From HGM11788 sp964654945 (GTDB lineage Bacteria > Bacillota > Clostridia > Lachnospirales > CAG-274): a stretch of 37,316 nucleotides of DNA. The stretch lies in assembly GCA_964654945.1 (NCBI GenBank), contig CAZZLN010000011.1, forward strand, positions 1 to 37,316, given 5' to 3'. This document shows positions 8,940-16,713 of the stretch, one piece after another. Under the pieces are notes generated by a model that had not been told where the DNA came from, ran no database searches, and was given only the letters and a program-made list of their open reading frames with translations. Numbering within the stretch: position 1 is the stretch's first letter; each line of letters opens with the position of its first letter. The position numbers were made by a program, and so were the translations under genes.

Positions 8940-9008
8940 TTTAGTAAAGAGTGATGGTGATAGTCATACTTTTGCTGTCACACCATATTTATGGAAGGAG
9001 GTTATATT

Positions 9009-9782
9009 TTGAAAAAGATAAGTACAGAAAAATTGCTGACTGTTTTTACTGTAGTTATTGTATTTGTAGTTTGGTATGCAATAGCGGCAACAGGTTTGTT
9101 TTCTGAAACTATTGTGCCATCGCCCAAAAGTGTAATTGAAAGCTTTGTGAATGTGCTGCAAAACGGATACAAAGGCCATAGTTTGTTAGAGCATTTAGGC
9201 ACAAGTATGAAACGACTGGTATGGGCATATTTTCTTGTTGTAATTACAGCAGTGCCTCTGGGACTGTTAAGCGGTTATAATTCAAAAATAAGAGCTATAT
9301 TAGAGCCTATTGTTGAATTTTACAGACCTTTGCCGCCGCTTGCTTATTATACTATATTAGTTTTGTGGATGGGTATTGACGAAGAGTCCAAGCTTGCTCT
9401 TTTGTATCTTGCGGGTTTTGCACCGGTTTACATTGCCTGTGTTGCAGGTGTTGTGAGAATAAATGAAGATTACATAAACGGTGCATATACATTAGGTGCT
9501 AATAAAAGACAAATCTTCTTTTATGTAATATTTCCGGCTGCTCTTACAGATGTTTTTACAGGCTTGAGAACTGCTTTAGGAGTTGAGTACACTACTCTTG
9601 TGGCGGCAGAAATGGTAGCAGCTACGGCAGGTATGGGTTGGCTGGTGCTTGATGCAAGCAATTACCTTAGAAGCGATATAGTGTTTATGGGCGTAATAAT
9701 AATGGGTATAACGGGTATTTTGCTTGATAAAATTATTCGTATTATTGAAAGTAAAGTTATTCATTGGAAAGGCAGAAGTTAG
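9009..9782 (+). CDS. Sulfonate/taurine-type ABC transporter permease (second importer)
   Basis: This 257-residue membrane permease belongs to the SsuC/TauC family. Hydrophobic segments run from about residue 10 (LLTVFTVVIVFVVWYAI), and the coupling EAA-like region is near residues 157-180 (GAYTLGANKRQIFFYVIFPA). I place the start at TTG 9009 because a perfect AAGGAGG site (8995-9001) lies 7 nt before it; the in-frame ATG at 8991 lies upstream of and includes that site. It is the first gene of a permease-binding protein-ATPase operon, an order different from the first importer, so the two importers are unlikely to be a simple recent duplication. The substrate is inferred to be taurine or a related sulfonate. 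Confidence 0.85.
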   Translation: MKKISTEKLLTVFTVVIVFVVWYAIAATGLFSETIVPSPKSVIESFVNVLQNGYKGHSLLEHLGTSMKRLVWAYFLVVITAVPLGLLSGYNSKIRAILEPIVEFYRPLPPLAYYTILVLWMGIDEESKLALLYLAGFAPVYIACVAGVVRINEDYINGAYTLGANKRQIFFYVIFPAALTDVFTGLRTALGVEYTTLVAAEMVAATAGMGWLVLDASNYLRSDIVFMGVIIMGITGILLDKIIRIIESKVIHWKGRS

Positions 9783-9794
9783 GAGGAATATAAC

Positions 9795-10802
9795 GTGAAA
9801 AAATTATTAGGTATTTTGTTAGTGACAGCATTATTAGCCGTATTAACGGCTTGCGGCTCAACTCAGACCTCATCATCTGATACAGGTGGAACTGATGAGG
9901 AGGTTATTGTAAACATTGGTACGATGAATCTTGTAAACGGTGATTTGATTGCACAGTATGAAAAGTATTATGAAAATGAGCTTGGAGCAAAGGTTAATCT
10001 TGTAAAGTTTGACTCGGGAAAGGACGTAAATACAGCTTTGGCAGCAGGCAGTATTGATATTTCAGAGCTTGGCTCATCGCCTACAGCTCTTGGTATTTCA
10101 AGCGGTACAGATTACCAGGTGTTTTGGATTGGTGATATTATCGGCTCCGCAGAATCTCTTGTAGTAAAAAATAATTCAGGGATTAACAATGTTGCTGACT
10201 TAAAAGGGAAAAAGGTTGCCACACCTTTTGCTTCTACAGGTCATTACAGCCTTTTAAATGCTCTTAAGCTGGAAGGTGTAAGTGAAGGTGATGTTACACT
10301 TTTGGACTTACAGCCTGATGATATTTATGCTGCATGGATAAGAGGAGATATTGATGCTGCTTATGTATGGTATCCTGTTTTAGGCAAGCTTCTTAACGAT
10401 GGAAAGATAATTACAGGCTCTGATAAGCTTGCTGAACAGGGTGTAATTACTGCTGATTTAAATGTAGTAAGAACAAAATTTGCAGAAGAGCATCCCGATA
10501 TTGTAACCAACTATGTAAAGGCTCAGATTAAGGCCAATGATGTTTTATTGGATAATCCTGATACTGCTGCTGATGAAATTTCACAGGTTTTGGAAATTTC
10601 AAAGGAAGATGCCGCATCTCAGATTACACAGTTTAAATATTTAAAAGCCGATGAACAGATTGAATATCTTAATAATATTGCTGAAACATTAAAAAGTACT
10701 GCTGATTTCCTTGTTGAACAGGATAGTATTAAGTCTGCGCCCGATTTGGATACATTTAAGAGTAAGATTAATACAACATTTATTGAAGAAGCTGTAAAGT
10801 AG
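9795..10802 (+). CDS. Taurine/sulfonate ABC transporter substrate-binding lipoprotein (second importer)
   Basis: This is a 335-residue extracytoplasmic binding lipoprotein. The signal peptide ends at a lipobox LTAC (about residues 17-20), followed by a Ser/Thr-rich linker. The body resembles TauA/SsuA: a VNIGTMNLVNGDLIAQYEKY start, AALAAGSIDISELGSSPTA in the ligand cleft and a VADLKGKKVATPFASTGHYS segment. The start is GTG at 9795, 7 nt after an AGGAGGA site. It is distinct in sequence from the lipoprotein at 123-1133, so the pair may cover different ligands or affinities. Confidence 0.85.
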   Translation: MKKLLGILLVTALLAVLTACGSTQTSSSDTGGTDEEVIVNIGTMNLVNGDLIAQYEKYYENELGAKVNLVKFDSGKDVNTALAAGSIDISELGSSPTALGISSGTDYQVFWIGDIIGSAESLVVKNNSGINNVADLKGKKVATPFASTGHYSLLNALKLEGVSEGDVTLLDLQPDDIYAAWIRGDIDAAYVWYPVLGKLLNDGKIITGSDKLAEQGVITADLNVVRTKFAEEHPDIVTNYVKAQIKANDVLLDNPDTAADEISQVLEISKEDAASQITQFKYLKADEQIEYLNNIAETLKSTADFLVEQDSIKSAPDLDTFKSKINTTFIEEAVK

Positions 10803-10812
10803 GTGATGTTTA

Positions 10813-11682
10813 ATGGCGGATACATGGAAAACCAAATTATATGAGCCTTCAGATGAACTGATTGCAGTTAATAATTTGAACTATAAAGGTACGGAACCTA
10901 TAGTTGAGAGTGAGGAGCTTATAGCCATTGAAAATGTTGATCTTGCATATTCAGGAAAAACAGGTGAAATAAAGGCTCTTGAAAATATAAATTTTAATAT
11001 TTTTCGGGGAGAATTTGTATGTGTGCTTGGTCCCTCAGGCTGTGGTAAAAGTACATTGCTTAAAATACTTGCAGGTTTTATTCAGCCAACAAGCGGTGTT
11101 GTTAAATTAGATGGTGAGGAAATAAAGGGAACTGACTGGCACAGAGGAGTTGTGTTTCAAAATCCACCCCTTTATGAATGGTTTTCGGTAAGAGATAATA
11201 TTGCCTTTGGTCCTAAAATGAGAAAAATTCCTAAGGCTGAATATACAAAGCTTACAGATGAGTATCTTGCTAAGGTGGGTCTTACTGATTTTGCTGATAA
11301 AAAGATATATGAACTTTCAGGTGGTATGAAGCAGAGAGTGTCTATAGCAAGAGCATTAATAAATAATCCTGAAATTTTGCTTATGGATGAACCTTTTGGT
11401 GCTTTAGATGCTCTTACAAGAGAAAATGTACAAAACCTTACTCGAAAAATATGGTGGGATACAGGAAAAACTATTTTCTTTATTACTCATGATGTTGAGG
11501 AGGCATTGCTTTTAGGTTCAAGAATAATTGTGTTAAGCAAACATCCGGGAAGAGTTATTGAAGATATGTATGTTAATTTTTCAAGACAAATTATTGAAAA
11601 TTGCACAACAGATATTAAATTTACCGAGGAGTTTTACAAATACAGAGAAAAGCTTTTAAAGCTTATAAACAGTCAGCATTAA
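10813..11682 (+). CDS. Sulfonate/taurine-type ABC transporter ATP-binding protein (second importer)
   Basis: This 289-residue ATPase has Walker A GPSGCGKST (near residue 75), Q-loop VVFQNPPLYEWFSV, signature LSGGMKQRVSIARAL, Walker B ILLMDEPFGALDA and switch histidine ITHDVEEA. It carries about 35 extra residues before the first strand of the ATPase fold compared with the ATPase at 1995. An AGGTGATG site precedes the ATG at 10813. The Q-loop tryptophan and the context assign it to the nitrate/sulfonate/taurine ATPase group. No terminator is visible after it before the next promoter. Confidence 0.88.
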   Translation: MADTWKTKLYEPSDELIAVNNLNYKGTEPIVESEELIAIENVDLAYSGKTGEIKALENINFNIFRGEFVCVLGPSGCGKSTLLKILAGFIQPTSGVVKLDGEEIKGTDWHRGVVFQNPPLYEWFSVRDNIAFGPKMRKIPKAEYTKLTDEYLAKVGLTDFADKKIYELSGGMKQRVSIARALINNPEILLMDEPFGALDALTRENVQNLTRKIWWDTGKTIFFITHDVEEALLLGSRIIVLSKHPGRVIEDMYVNFSRQIIENCTTDIKFTEEFYKYREKLLKLINSQH

Positions 11683-11706
11683 TTTGTTTATAGATTTATG
11701 ACAAGT

Positions 11707-11770
11707 GAAAATTTTTAAAATTTATTCATTGGTTAATGTATTGACTAAACTGATTGTAAAAAGCTATAAT
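11707..11770 (+). promoter_or_regulatory. Promoter and box D, unknown gene
   Basis: A 21-bp box (11707-11727) begins GAAAATTTTT and ends AAAATTTATTC, nearly identical to box C. It is again 13 nt upstream of -35 TTGACT (11741-11746), with -10 TATAAT (11765-11770) after 18 bp. The next gene is a protein of unknown function, which is therefore placed in the same putative regulon. Confidence 0.62.
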
Positions 11771-11802
11771 GTGTAAAATCATATTTAAAAAGGATGAATA
11801 TT

Positions 11803-12285
11803 ATGGAACTGAAAGCTAAATTTAAAGTATTCAATAAATATATAGCAGATGAAAACAATAATAGTATATTCAAGGTTAAATATGCAGGATTGTTTAGTCG
11901 TGAAAAGAAAATATATAATCTTGACAACAGATTAATATATTCTGTTAAGTATGCTGCAGATAGCAAAAATGAGTTTGCGTTTATTGATCACAGGACCAAT
12001 AAAAAGATTTATGGAGCTATTGGTGATAAAATCAGTATTAATAATTTTTTATGCCCTAAAGAATTTAATATTGAAAATGAAAATATTTGTGTAAGATGCG
12101 TCGGCGTAAATAAATATGATGTTATAGTCAATGGAAATAAAGATGGAATTATTAGTAGAAAGGGTATTATTTCCAATAGTATTAAGGATAAAGGCATTCT
12201 TGCAATGTTATATGTGTTTTCAAGCTACATAATTAATTATGATGAAATATTAATGGCATCAAATTTGATGCAGAGTTATGTATAA
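11803..12285 (+). CDS. Protein of unknown function, possible LURP-one/scramblase-like fold
   Basis: I do not recognise this 160-residue protein with certainty. It has no signal peptide and no clear membrane segment. It reads as a chain of short beta-strand-like repeats (FKVFNKYIADENNN, then FKVKYAGLFSREKKIYNL, then RLIYSVKYAA) with a hydrophobic C-terminal helix (AMLYVFSSYIINY). This is loosely like the tubby-like LURP-one/YxjI family, which has similar length. The ATG at 11803 fits the AAAAAGGATG ribosome site better than the ATG at 11794. It is monocistronic, with its own promoter and terminator between the second importer and the sulfide-fixation operon. It shares the putative regulatory box with both, so a role in sulfonate or sulfur physiology is inferred only from that. 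Confidence 0.6.
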   Translation: MELKAKFKVFNKYIADENNNSIFKVKYAGLFSREKKIYNLDNRLIYSVKYAADSKNEFAFIDHRTNKKIYGAIGDKISINNFLCPKEFNIENENICVRCVGVNKYDVIVNGNKDGIISRKGIISNSIKDKGILAMLYVFSSYIINYDEILMASNLMQSYV

Positions 12286-12309
12286 TAATTTTTTTTAGTA
12301 ATGTATTTT

Positions 12310-12343
12310 AAAAGGGACTGTGTTTTGTCACAGTTCCTTTTTT
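12310..12343 (+). terminator. Rho-independent terminator after unknown gene
   Basis: A stem AAAGGGACTGTG (12311-12322) pairs with CACAGTTCCTTT (12329-12340), with one G-T wobble, and a T-rich tail follows. The remaining bases up to the next promoter (12344-12486) are AT-rich and show nothing else I can name. Confidence 0.8.
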
Positions 12344-12486
12344 ATGGTATGTAAGTAATATTTATATCATTTTTGATAAAATCAGAAATGTTTATAGAAC
12401 CGCTTTTAATTTTATTAAAAATATCAGAAAACAAATTAAAAGCATAGGCTATTGTTACTGTTTTCTAATTATAATCCAAAAAAAAT

Positions 12487-12539
12487 CACATATATCCAAA
12501 TTTTTTCATATTGACATTATAATGTATCCATGTTAATAT
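12487..12539 (+). promoter_or_regulatory. Promoter and half-box E, sulfide-fixation operon
   Basis: The right half of the box is kept (AAATTTTTTC ending at 12507), followed after ATA by -35 TTGACA (12511-12516), 17 bp and -10 TAATAT (12534-12539). The stretch TTTTTTCATATTGACATT matches the box A and B promoters almost base for base with the same 3-nt spacing. The left half (CACATATATCC) has diverged, so any regulator would bind more weakly or as a half-site. Confidence 0.6.
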
Positions 12540-12584
12540 TTTCATATAAAACATATCAACTAACTATGAAATAGAGGGGATAAG

Positions 12585-12899
12585 ATGATAAGTGTTACAA
12601 ATGAAAATTTTCAGGCTGAAATTTTAAATTCGGAAAAGCCTGTACTTTTGGAATTTTATTCTGACAGCTGTATACCATGTAAGCGAATGTCACCTATACT
12701 TGCAGAGCTTGAAGAAGAATATACTGGATTAAAGGTGGCAAAGCTTAATATTAATTTTGGTTCTGAAAGTGCACAGAAATATAATGTAATGGCATCACCA
12801 ACCTTTTTATTATTTAAAAATGGAAAGGAATTTGACAGATTACGTGGAGCTGTCAAAAAATCAGAACTTGAAAAGATTATAAATGAGGTGTTAAAGTGA
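12585..12899 (+). CDS. Thioredoxin-family protein
   Basis: This is a 104-residue single-domain thioredoxin. The redox motif is CIPC (Cys29-Cys32) rather than the usual CGPC, and the usual tryptophan before the motif is missing (YSDSCIPC). The cis-proline region is ASPTFLLFKNG near residue 68. It opens the sulfide-fixation operon and overlaps the next gene (GTGA at 12896-12899). A thioredoxin reductase gene closes the same operon, so the two form a likely redox pair. Possible roles are supplying electrons or reducing persulfides and disulfides during sulfur transfer; neither can be read from sequence. Confidence 0.88.
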   Translation: MISVTNENFQAEILNSEKPVLLEFYSDSCIPCKRMSPILAELEEEYTGLKVAKLNINFGSESAQKYNVMASPTFLLFKNGKEFDRLRGAVKKSELEKIINEVLK

Positions 12900-13306
12900 T
12901 TCAATTACCAAAGGCTTTTTACGAGCAGATTGTAGATGCCGGTAAAAGGACTGTGCCTGAGGAGATGTGCGGTCTTATTGGCGGAGTTATAGAGGGAGAT
13001 ACTAAAAGTGTAAAGGAAATATATTTTCTTGAAAATATTGACCATTCAAATGAGCATTTTTCAATGAATCCGTTAGATCAGCTTAAAGCAATAAAGGATA
13101 TGAGAAGCAAGGGTCTTGTACCTTTGGGAAATTTTCACTCACACCCTGAGAGTCCGTCAAGACCTTCTGAGGAGGATAAAAGGCTTGCTTATGATAAAAC
13201 AGCAAGCTATTTAATTTTGTCTTTAATGGATAGTGAAAATCCTGTATTAAAGGCATTTCATATTGAAAATAACGAATCTTCAGAAGAAATAATAAAATAT
13301 ATTTAG
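12896..13306 (+). CDS. hcyD: JAMM/MPN+ metalloprotease, HcyD/Mec+-like
   Basis: This 136-residue zinc protease has the complete JAMM motif: Glu23 (PEEMCG) and HSH-X10-D with His81, His83 and Asp94 (HSHPESPSRPSEED). Relatives process small ubiquitin-like sulfur carriers, either unmasking the C-terminal Gly-Gly (QbsD, HcyD) or releasing an amino acid from the carrier (Mec+ of mycobacteria). Here the carrier gene at 14418 ends in Gly-Gly-Gly-Cys-Arg, so the unmasking role or the release role, or both, can apply. It starts at GTG 12896, overlapping the thioredoxin stop, which implies translational coupling. Confidence 0.88.
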   Translation: MIQLPKAFYEQIVDAGKRTVPEEMCGLIGGVIEGDTKSVKEIYFLENIDHSNEHFSMNPLDQLKAIKDMRSKGLVPLGNFHSHPESPSRPSEEDKRLAYDKTASYLILSLMDSENPVLKAFHIENNESSEEIIKYI

Positions 13307-13317
13307 GAGGAATAGTT

Positions 13318-14178
13318 ATGGCTGTAGATTATGCTACTTTAAAAAAGGGCGGCTTTATGCGCCAAAAGCAGAAAAATTGCTTTTCATTAAGATTAAAGGT
13401 TGTAGGCGGTCATATTAATGCAAAGCAGCTTGCAACTATTGCAGAGGTATCTGAAAAATATGGTGAAGGTTATGTTCATCTTACATCAAGACAAGGGGTA
13501 GAAATTCCTTTTATAAAGCTTGATAATATAGAAGAAGTTAAGGCTGCTCTTGCTGAAGGTGATTGTGAACCTGGTGTATGCGGTCCGAGGGTAAGAACTG
13601 TCACATCATGTCAGGGTAAGACTATATGCCCAAGCGGCTGTATTGATACATATTCTATTGCTGAGGAATTAAGCCGAAGATTTTTCGCCATGGATTTGCC
13701 TCATAAGTTTAAATTTGGCGTTACAGGATGCCAGAATAACTGTCTTAAAGCTGAGGAAAATGATGTAGGTATTAAGGGAGGTATTCAGGTAAAATGGATA
13801 GAGGATAAATGTATTAACTGCGGAGTATGTGAAAGCATATGCAGAACTAATGCAATAACTATTGTAGATAATAAAATTATTCTTGATGAAAGCAAATGTA
13901 ATTACTGCGGACGCTGTACTAAAGCCTGTCCTGCAGATGCATGGGAAAACAATGAGGGATATATTTTATCCTTCGGTGGACTTTTTGGCAACAGAATTCA
14001 TAAGGGTGAGGAAATTGTACCTATTATTCACGATAAGGAAACCTTGTTTCGTGTTATAGATGCTGCAGTAGCATTTTTTAAGGACAATGCTAAATCAGGA
14101 GAAAGATTTAGATTTACAATTGAGAGAGTTGGTGAGAAAAAATTTTACAATAAAATAAAGGAGGCTTACAATGGCTGA
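13318..14178 (+). CDS. sir: Small siroheme/ferredoxin-type sulfite reductase
   Basis: This 286-residue protein combines a nitrite/sulfite reductase half-domain (about residues 15-80, with VHLTSRQGVEIPF), siroheme-[4Fe-4S] cysteines and a ferredoxin pair. Cys98 and Cys104 (CQGKTIC) plus Cys138 and Cys142 (CQNNC) give the CX5C...CX3C siroheme-cluster pattern. Two 4Fe-4S groups follow (CINCGVCESIC and CNYCGRCTKAC, residues about 163-205). It is much shorter than the assimilatory hemoprotein CysI and resembles the AsrC-like small reductases of anaerobes. The expected reaction is sulfite to sulfide in the cytoplasm with ferredoxin or a similar donor. Its position makes the lyase-derived sulfite the likely substrate. 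The ribosome site is AGGAGG. Confidence 0.88.
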   Translation: MAVDYATLKKGGFMRQKQKNCFSLRLKVVGGHINAKQLATIAEVSEKYGEGYVHLTSRQGVEIPFIKLDNIEEVKAALAEGDCEPGVCGPRVRTVTSCQGKTICPSGCIDTYSIAEELSRRFFAMDLPHKFKFGVTGCQNNCLKAEENDVGIKGGIQVKWIEDKCINCGVCESICRTNAITIVDNKIILDESKCNYCGRCTKACPADAWENNEGYILSFGGLFGNRIHKGEEIVPIIHDKETLFRVIDAAVAFFKDNAKSGERFRFTIERVGEKKFYNKIKEAYNG

Positions 14179-14416
14179 TTATAAAATTGATGAATATGTA
14201 GATATAACAGATGTGGTGTGTCCCGTAACCTTTGTTAAGGCAAAGGTTGCTATTGAGGAACTTGAGCCGGGGCAGGTGCTTTCCATTCATATGAATGACG
14301 GAGAGCCTGTGCAGAATGTTCCACGCTCTATGAAGGAGGAGGGGCATAAGGTGTTAAAGCTTAATAAAAATGAAGATGGAACATTTGATTTAATTGTTGA
14401 GAAAGGTGAGGAATAA
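14171..14416 (+). CDS. tusA: TusA/SirA-family sulfur-transfer protein
   Basis: This is an 81-residue TusA-like protein. The single cysteine lies in VVCPVTFVKAK, so the usual CPxP signature reads CPVT and the second proline is lost. The beta-alpha-beta-alpha-beta-beta layout (helix around VKAKVAIEEL, strand QVLSIHMND) fits the family. It overlaps the end of the sulfite reductase gene by 8 nt and has an AAAGGAGG site. TusA proteins carry a persulfide between sulfur enzymes. Here it may hand reduced sulfur to the carrier encoded 1 nt downstream; that partner is inferred from gene order. Confidence 0.88.
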   Translation: MADYKIDEYVDITDVVCPVTFVKAKVAIEELEPGQVLSIHMNDGEPVQNVPRSMKEEGHKVLKLNKNEDGTFDLIVEKGEE

Positions 14417-14417
14417 T

Positions 14418-14627
14418 ATGAAGATAACAGTAAGCGGAGAGGTTAAGGAATATAAGGAGGGTTTAACCTTGACTGAGCTTATCGAGGCTGAAAAGGTACA
14501 GACACCTGAGTATGTTACTGCTTCAGTTAATGATGATTTACATGGTGCAGGTGATTTTGACAGTATTACATTAAAAGATGGTGATATTATAGAGTTTTTA
14601 TATTTCATGGGCGGAGGTTGCAGATAA
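14418..14627 (+). CDS. hcyS: ThiS/MoaD-like sulfur carrier protein with masked C-terminus, HcyS-like
   Basis: This is a 69-residue ubiquitin-like sulfur carrier. The fold is clear from MKITVSGEVKEYKEGLTLTE, the VTASVND strand and the final LKDGDIIEFLYFMGGG. It ends Gly65-Gly66-Gly67-Cys68-Arg69, so the functional Gly-Gly is blocked by two residues. The arrangement is like QbsE (Gly-Gly-Cys-Phe), which needs a JAMM protease to expose it; a JAMM protease is encoded in this operon. ThiS and MoaD proper end in a free Gly-Gly. I start at ATG 14418, just after the tusA stop and a GGTGAGG site; the upstream in-frame TTG would overlap tusA. The ORF is small but well supported by context. Confidence 0.88.
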   Translation: MKITVSGEVKEYKEGLTLTELIEAEKVQTPEYVTASVNDDLHGAGDFDSITLKDGDIIEFLYFMGGGCR

Positions 14628-15436
14628 TGGCTTTTACTAACGAACAGATTGAACGATATTCACGACATATTATATTGAAAGAAGTTGGTGTAAAGGGTCA
14701 GAAGAAGCTGTTAAACGGTAAGGTGCTTATTATCGGTGCAGGTGGATTAGGTGCTCCTGCGGCTATGTATCTTGCAGCAGCCGGTGTTGGAACAATAGGT
14801 ATTGCTGATGCAGATGAAGTTGATTTATCTAATTTACAACGCCAAATTATTCATTCTACCCGGGATGTTGGAAAGGCTAAGGTACTTTCTGCAAAGGAAA
14901 CCATGGAGGCTTTAAATCCTGATGTTAAGGTAAATACATACAGGACATTTGTAAGCTCTGATAATATAATGGATTTAATTAAAGATTATGATTTCATTAT
15001 TGACGGTACTGATAATTTTCCTGCAAAATTTCTTATAAATGATGCGTGTGTTATGGCAGAAAAGCCTTTTTCTCATGCAGGTATAATTCGCTTTCAGGGA
15101 CAACTTATGACATATGTTCCGGGACAGGGTCCCTGCTATCGCTGCATATTTAAAAATCCGCCTCCAAAGGATGCTGTCCCTACTTGCAAGCAGGCAGGTG
15201 TTATTGGTGCAATGGGCGGTGTTATAGGCAGCCTACAGGCAATGGAGGCTGTTAAGTATTTATTGGGCGTAGGTGATTTGCTTACAGGATATTTACTCAC
15301 ATATGATGCTTTGAAAATGGAATTCAGAAAAATAAAGCTTCCTGAACGTGTTAAGGATTGTACTGTTTGTGGAGAAAATCCAATCATTAAGGAATTAATT
15401 GATTATGAACAGGCAGAATGTGATGGTGTTCTATAA
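14627..15436 (+). CDS. hcyF: E1-like adenylyltransferase for the sulfur carrier (ThiF/MoeB/HcyF)
   Basis: This 269-residue ThiF/MoeB-family enzyme should adenylate the carrier C-terminus using ATP so that it can be thiocarboxylated. It has the nucleotide loop VLIIGAGGLGAPAA, the ubiquitin-activating region ADADEVDLSNLQRQ with arginine finger, and two zinc CX2C pairs (CYRC near residue 170 and CTVC near residue 248). There is no C-terminal rhodanese domain, so sulfur must come from another protein, for instance TusA or sulfide itself. ATG 14627 overlaps the carrier stop (TAATG). A GGAGG site lies inside the carrier gene. Confidence 0.9.
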   Translation: MAFTNEQIERYSRHIILKEVGVKGQKKLLNGKVLIIGAGGLGAPAAMYLAAAGVGTIGIADADEVDLSNLQRQIIHSTRDVGKAKVLSAKETMEALNPDVKVNTYRTFVSSDNIMDLIKDYDFIIDGTDNFPAKFLINDACVMAEKPFSHAGIIRFQGQLMTYVPGQGPCYRCIFKNPPPKDAVPTCKQAGVIGAMGGVIGSLQAMEAVKYLLGVGDLLTGYLLTYDALKMEFRKIKLPERVKDCTVCGENPIIKELIDYEQAECDGVL

Positions 15437-15448
15437 GGAGTGATAAAA

Positions 15449-16696
15449 ATGAAGTTTGAAACTGCTTTACTTCATGGCAATTTTAAAGGTGATGCCTCTA
15501 CAGGGGCAACTCTTTCTCCCATATATCAGGCAAGTGCCTTTGGTCAGGAAACAGCGGAGCAAATTGAAAAGATTTTTCATAATCAGGCATCGGGCTTTGC
15601 TTATACCCGTATAAGTAATCCTACAGTAGCATCATTTGAAAATAGAATTACATATCTTGAGGGAGGCATTGGTTCAGTTGCTACTTCATCAGGAATGGCT
15701 GCGATTACAGCAGTCTTTTTGAATATACTTAAATCCGGCGATGAAATTGTTTCTAAAAACTCTGTATTCGGAGGAACTCTTGATTTGTTTAAGGATTTGG
15801 AAAGTCTTGGAATTACTACTCATCTTGTTGAGGAGATTACAAAGGAAGAACTTGATGCCGCAGTTAATGAAAATACTAAGGTTGTATTTGCTGAAACTAT
15901 TGGCAATCCTAAGCTTGATGTAACTGATATAAAAAAGGCGGCAGATTTAATTCACCGCTTCAATTTACCCTTTGTGCTTGACAATACTACTGCTACTTCA
16001 TACCTTGTAAAAGGTATTGAATATGGTGCAGATATTATTATTAATTCTTCATCTAAATATATAAACGGAAACAGTAATTCAATAAGCGGAATTATTACTG
16101 ACAGCGGTAATTTCAAATGGACAAAAGAAAAATATCCTATAATGAAAGAGTATATTAAATTTGGCAAATTTGCTTTTATTGCTAAATTGAGAAATGATAC
16201 ATTCCGCAATATAGGATGCTGCTTAAGTCCTATGAATGCCTATTACAATTCTCTTGGACTTGAAACTTTAAGCCTTAGAATGGAAAGACATTGTTATAAT
16301 GCTTTAAAGCTGGCAGAAAGTCTTGAAGGGTTAAAGGGGGTAAGAAATGTAAATTATCCTTTGCTGAAATCAAGTCCTTACTATAAAACAGCAAAAAAAC
16401 AATTTAATGATAATGGCGGCGGCATATTTACAATTCGTCTTTACACAAAGGAAAGAGCATTTGCTTTTATAAATCAGCTTAGATATGCTATAAACCTTAC
16501 AAATATTGGAGATACTAAAACTCTGGTGATACACCCTTCATCTACCATATATGCTCACAGCAGCTCAGAGGAGCAAAAAAGGGCGGGAGTTTACGAGGAT
16601 TTAGTCCGAGTAAGTGTTGGTATTGAAAATATTCAGGATTTAATTGATGATTTTAAAAAGGCACTTGAATTTGTAAATGGAAATTATCCGCTGTAA
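15449..16696 (+). CDS. metY: O-acetylhomoserine sulfhydrylase-like PLP enzyme (MetY)
   Basis: This 415-residue Cys/Met-metabolism PLP enzyme (fold type I) has the PLP-binding lysine Lys203 in INSSSKYINGNSNS, the RISNPTV motif and the SGMAAITAVF segment. Length and the C-terminal THPSST-like region (VIHPSSTIYAHSS) fit O-acetylhomoserine sulfhydrylases better than cystathionine beta- or gamma-lyases, though a lyase cannot be excluded. In the HcyS pathway MetY takes sulfur from the carrier thiocarboxylate to make protein-bound homocysteine, which the JAMM protease then frees. The start at ATG 15449 follows AAGGAG with 8 nt spacing. Confidence 0.85.
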   Translation: MKFETALLHGNFKGDASTGATLSPIYQASAFGQETAEQIEKIFHNQASGFAYTRISNPTVASFENRITYLEGGIGSVATSSGMAAITAVFLNILKSGDEIVSKNSVFGGTLDLFKDLESLGITTHLVEEITKEELDAAVNENTKVVFAETIGNPKLDVTDIKKAADLIHRFNLPFVLDNTTATSYLVKGIEYGADIIINSSSKYINGNSNSISGIITDSGNFKWTKEKYPIMKEYIKFGKFAFIAKLRNDTFRNIGCCLSPMNAYYNSLGLETLSLRMERHCYNALKLAESLEGLKGVRNVNYPLLKSSPYYKTAKKQFNDNGGGIFTIRLYTKERAFAFINQLRYAINLTNIGDTKTLVIHPSSTIYAHSSSEEQKRAGVYEDLVRVSVGIENIQDLIDDFKKALEFVNGNYPL

Positions 16697-16713
16697 AAGG
16701 GAGCTGGATTGTG

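Noticed and set aside
14394..14417. Upstream TTG start for the sulfur carrier (77 residues)
   Set aside because: It would overlap tusA; ATG 14418 has a good ribosome site and gives the normal ubiquitin-like N-terminus.
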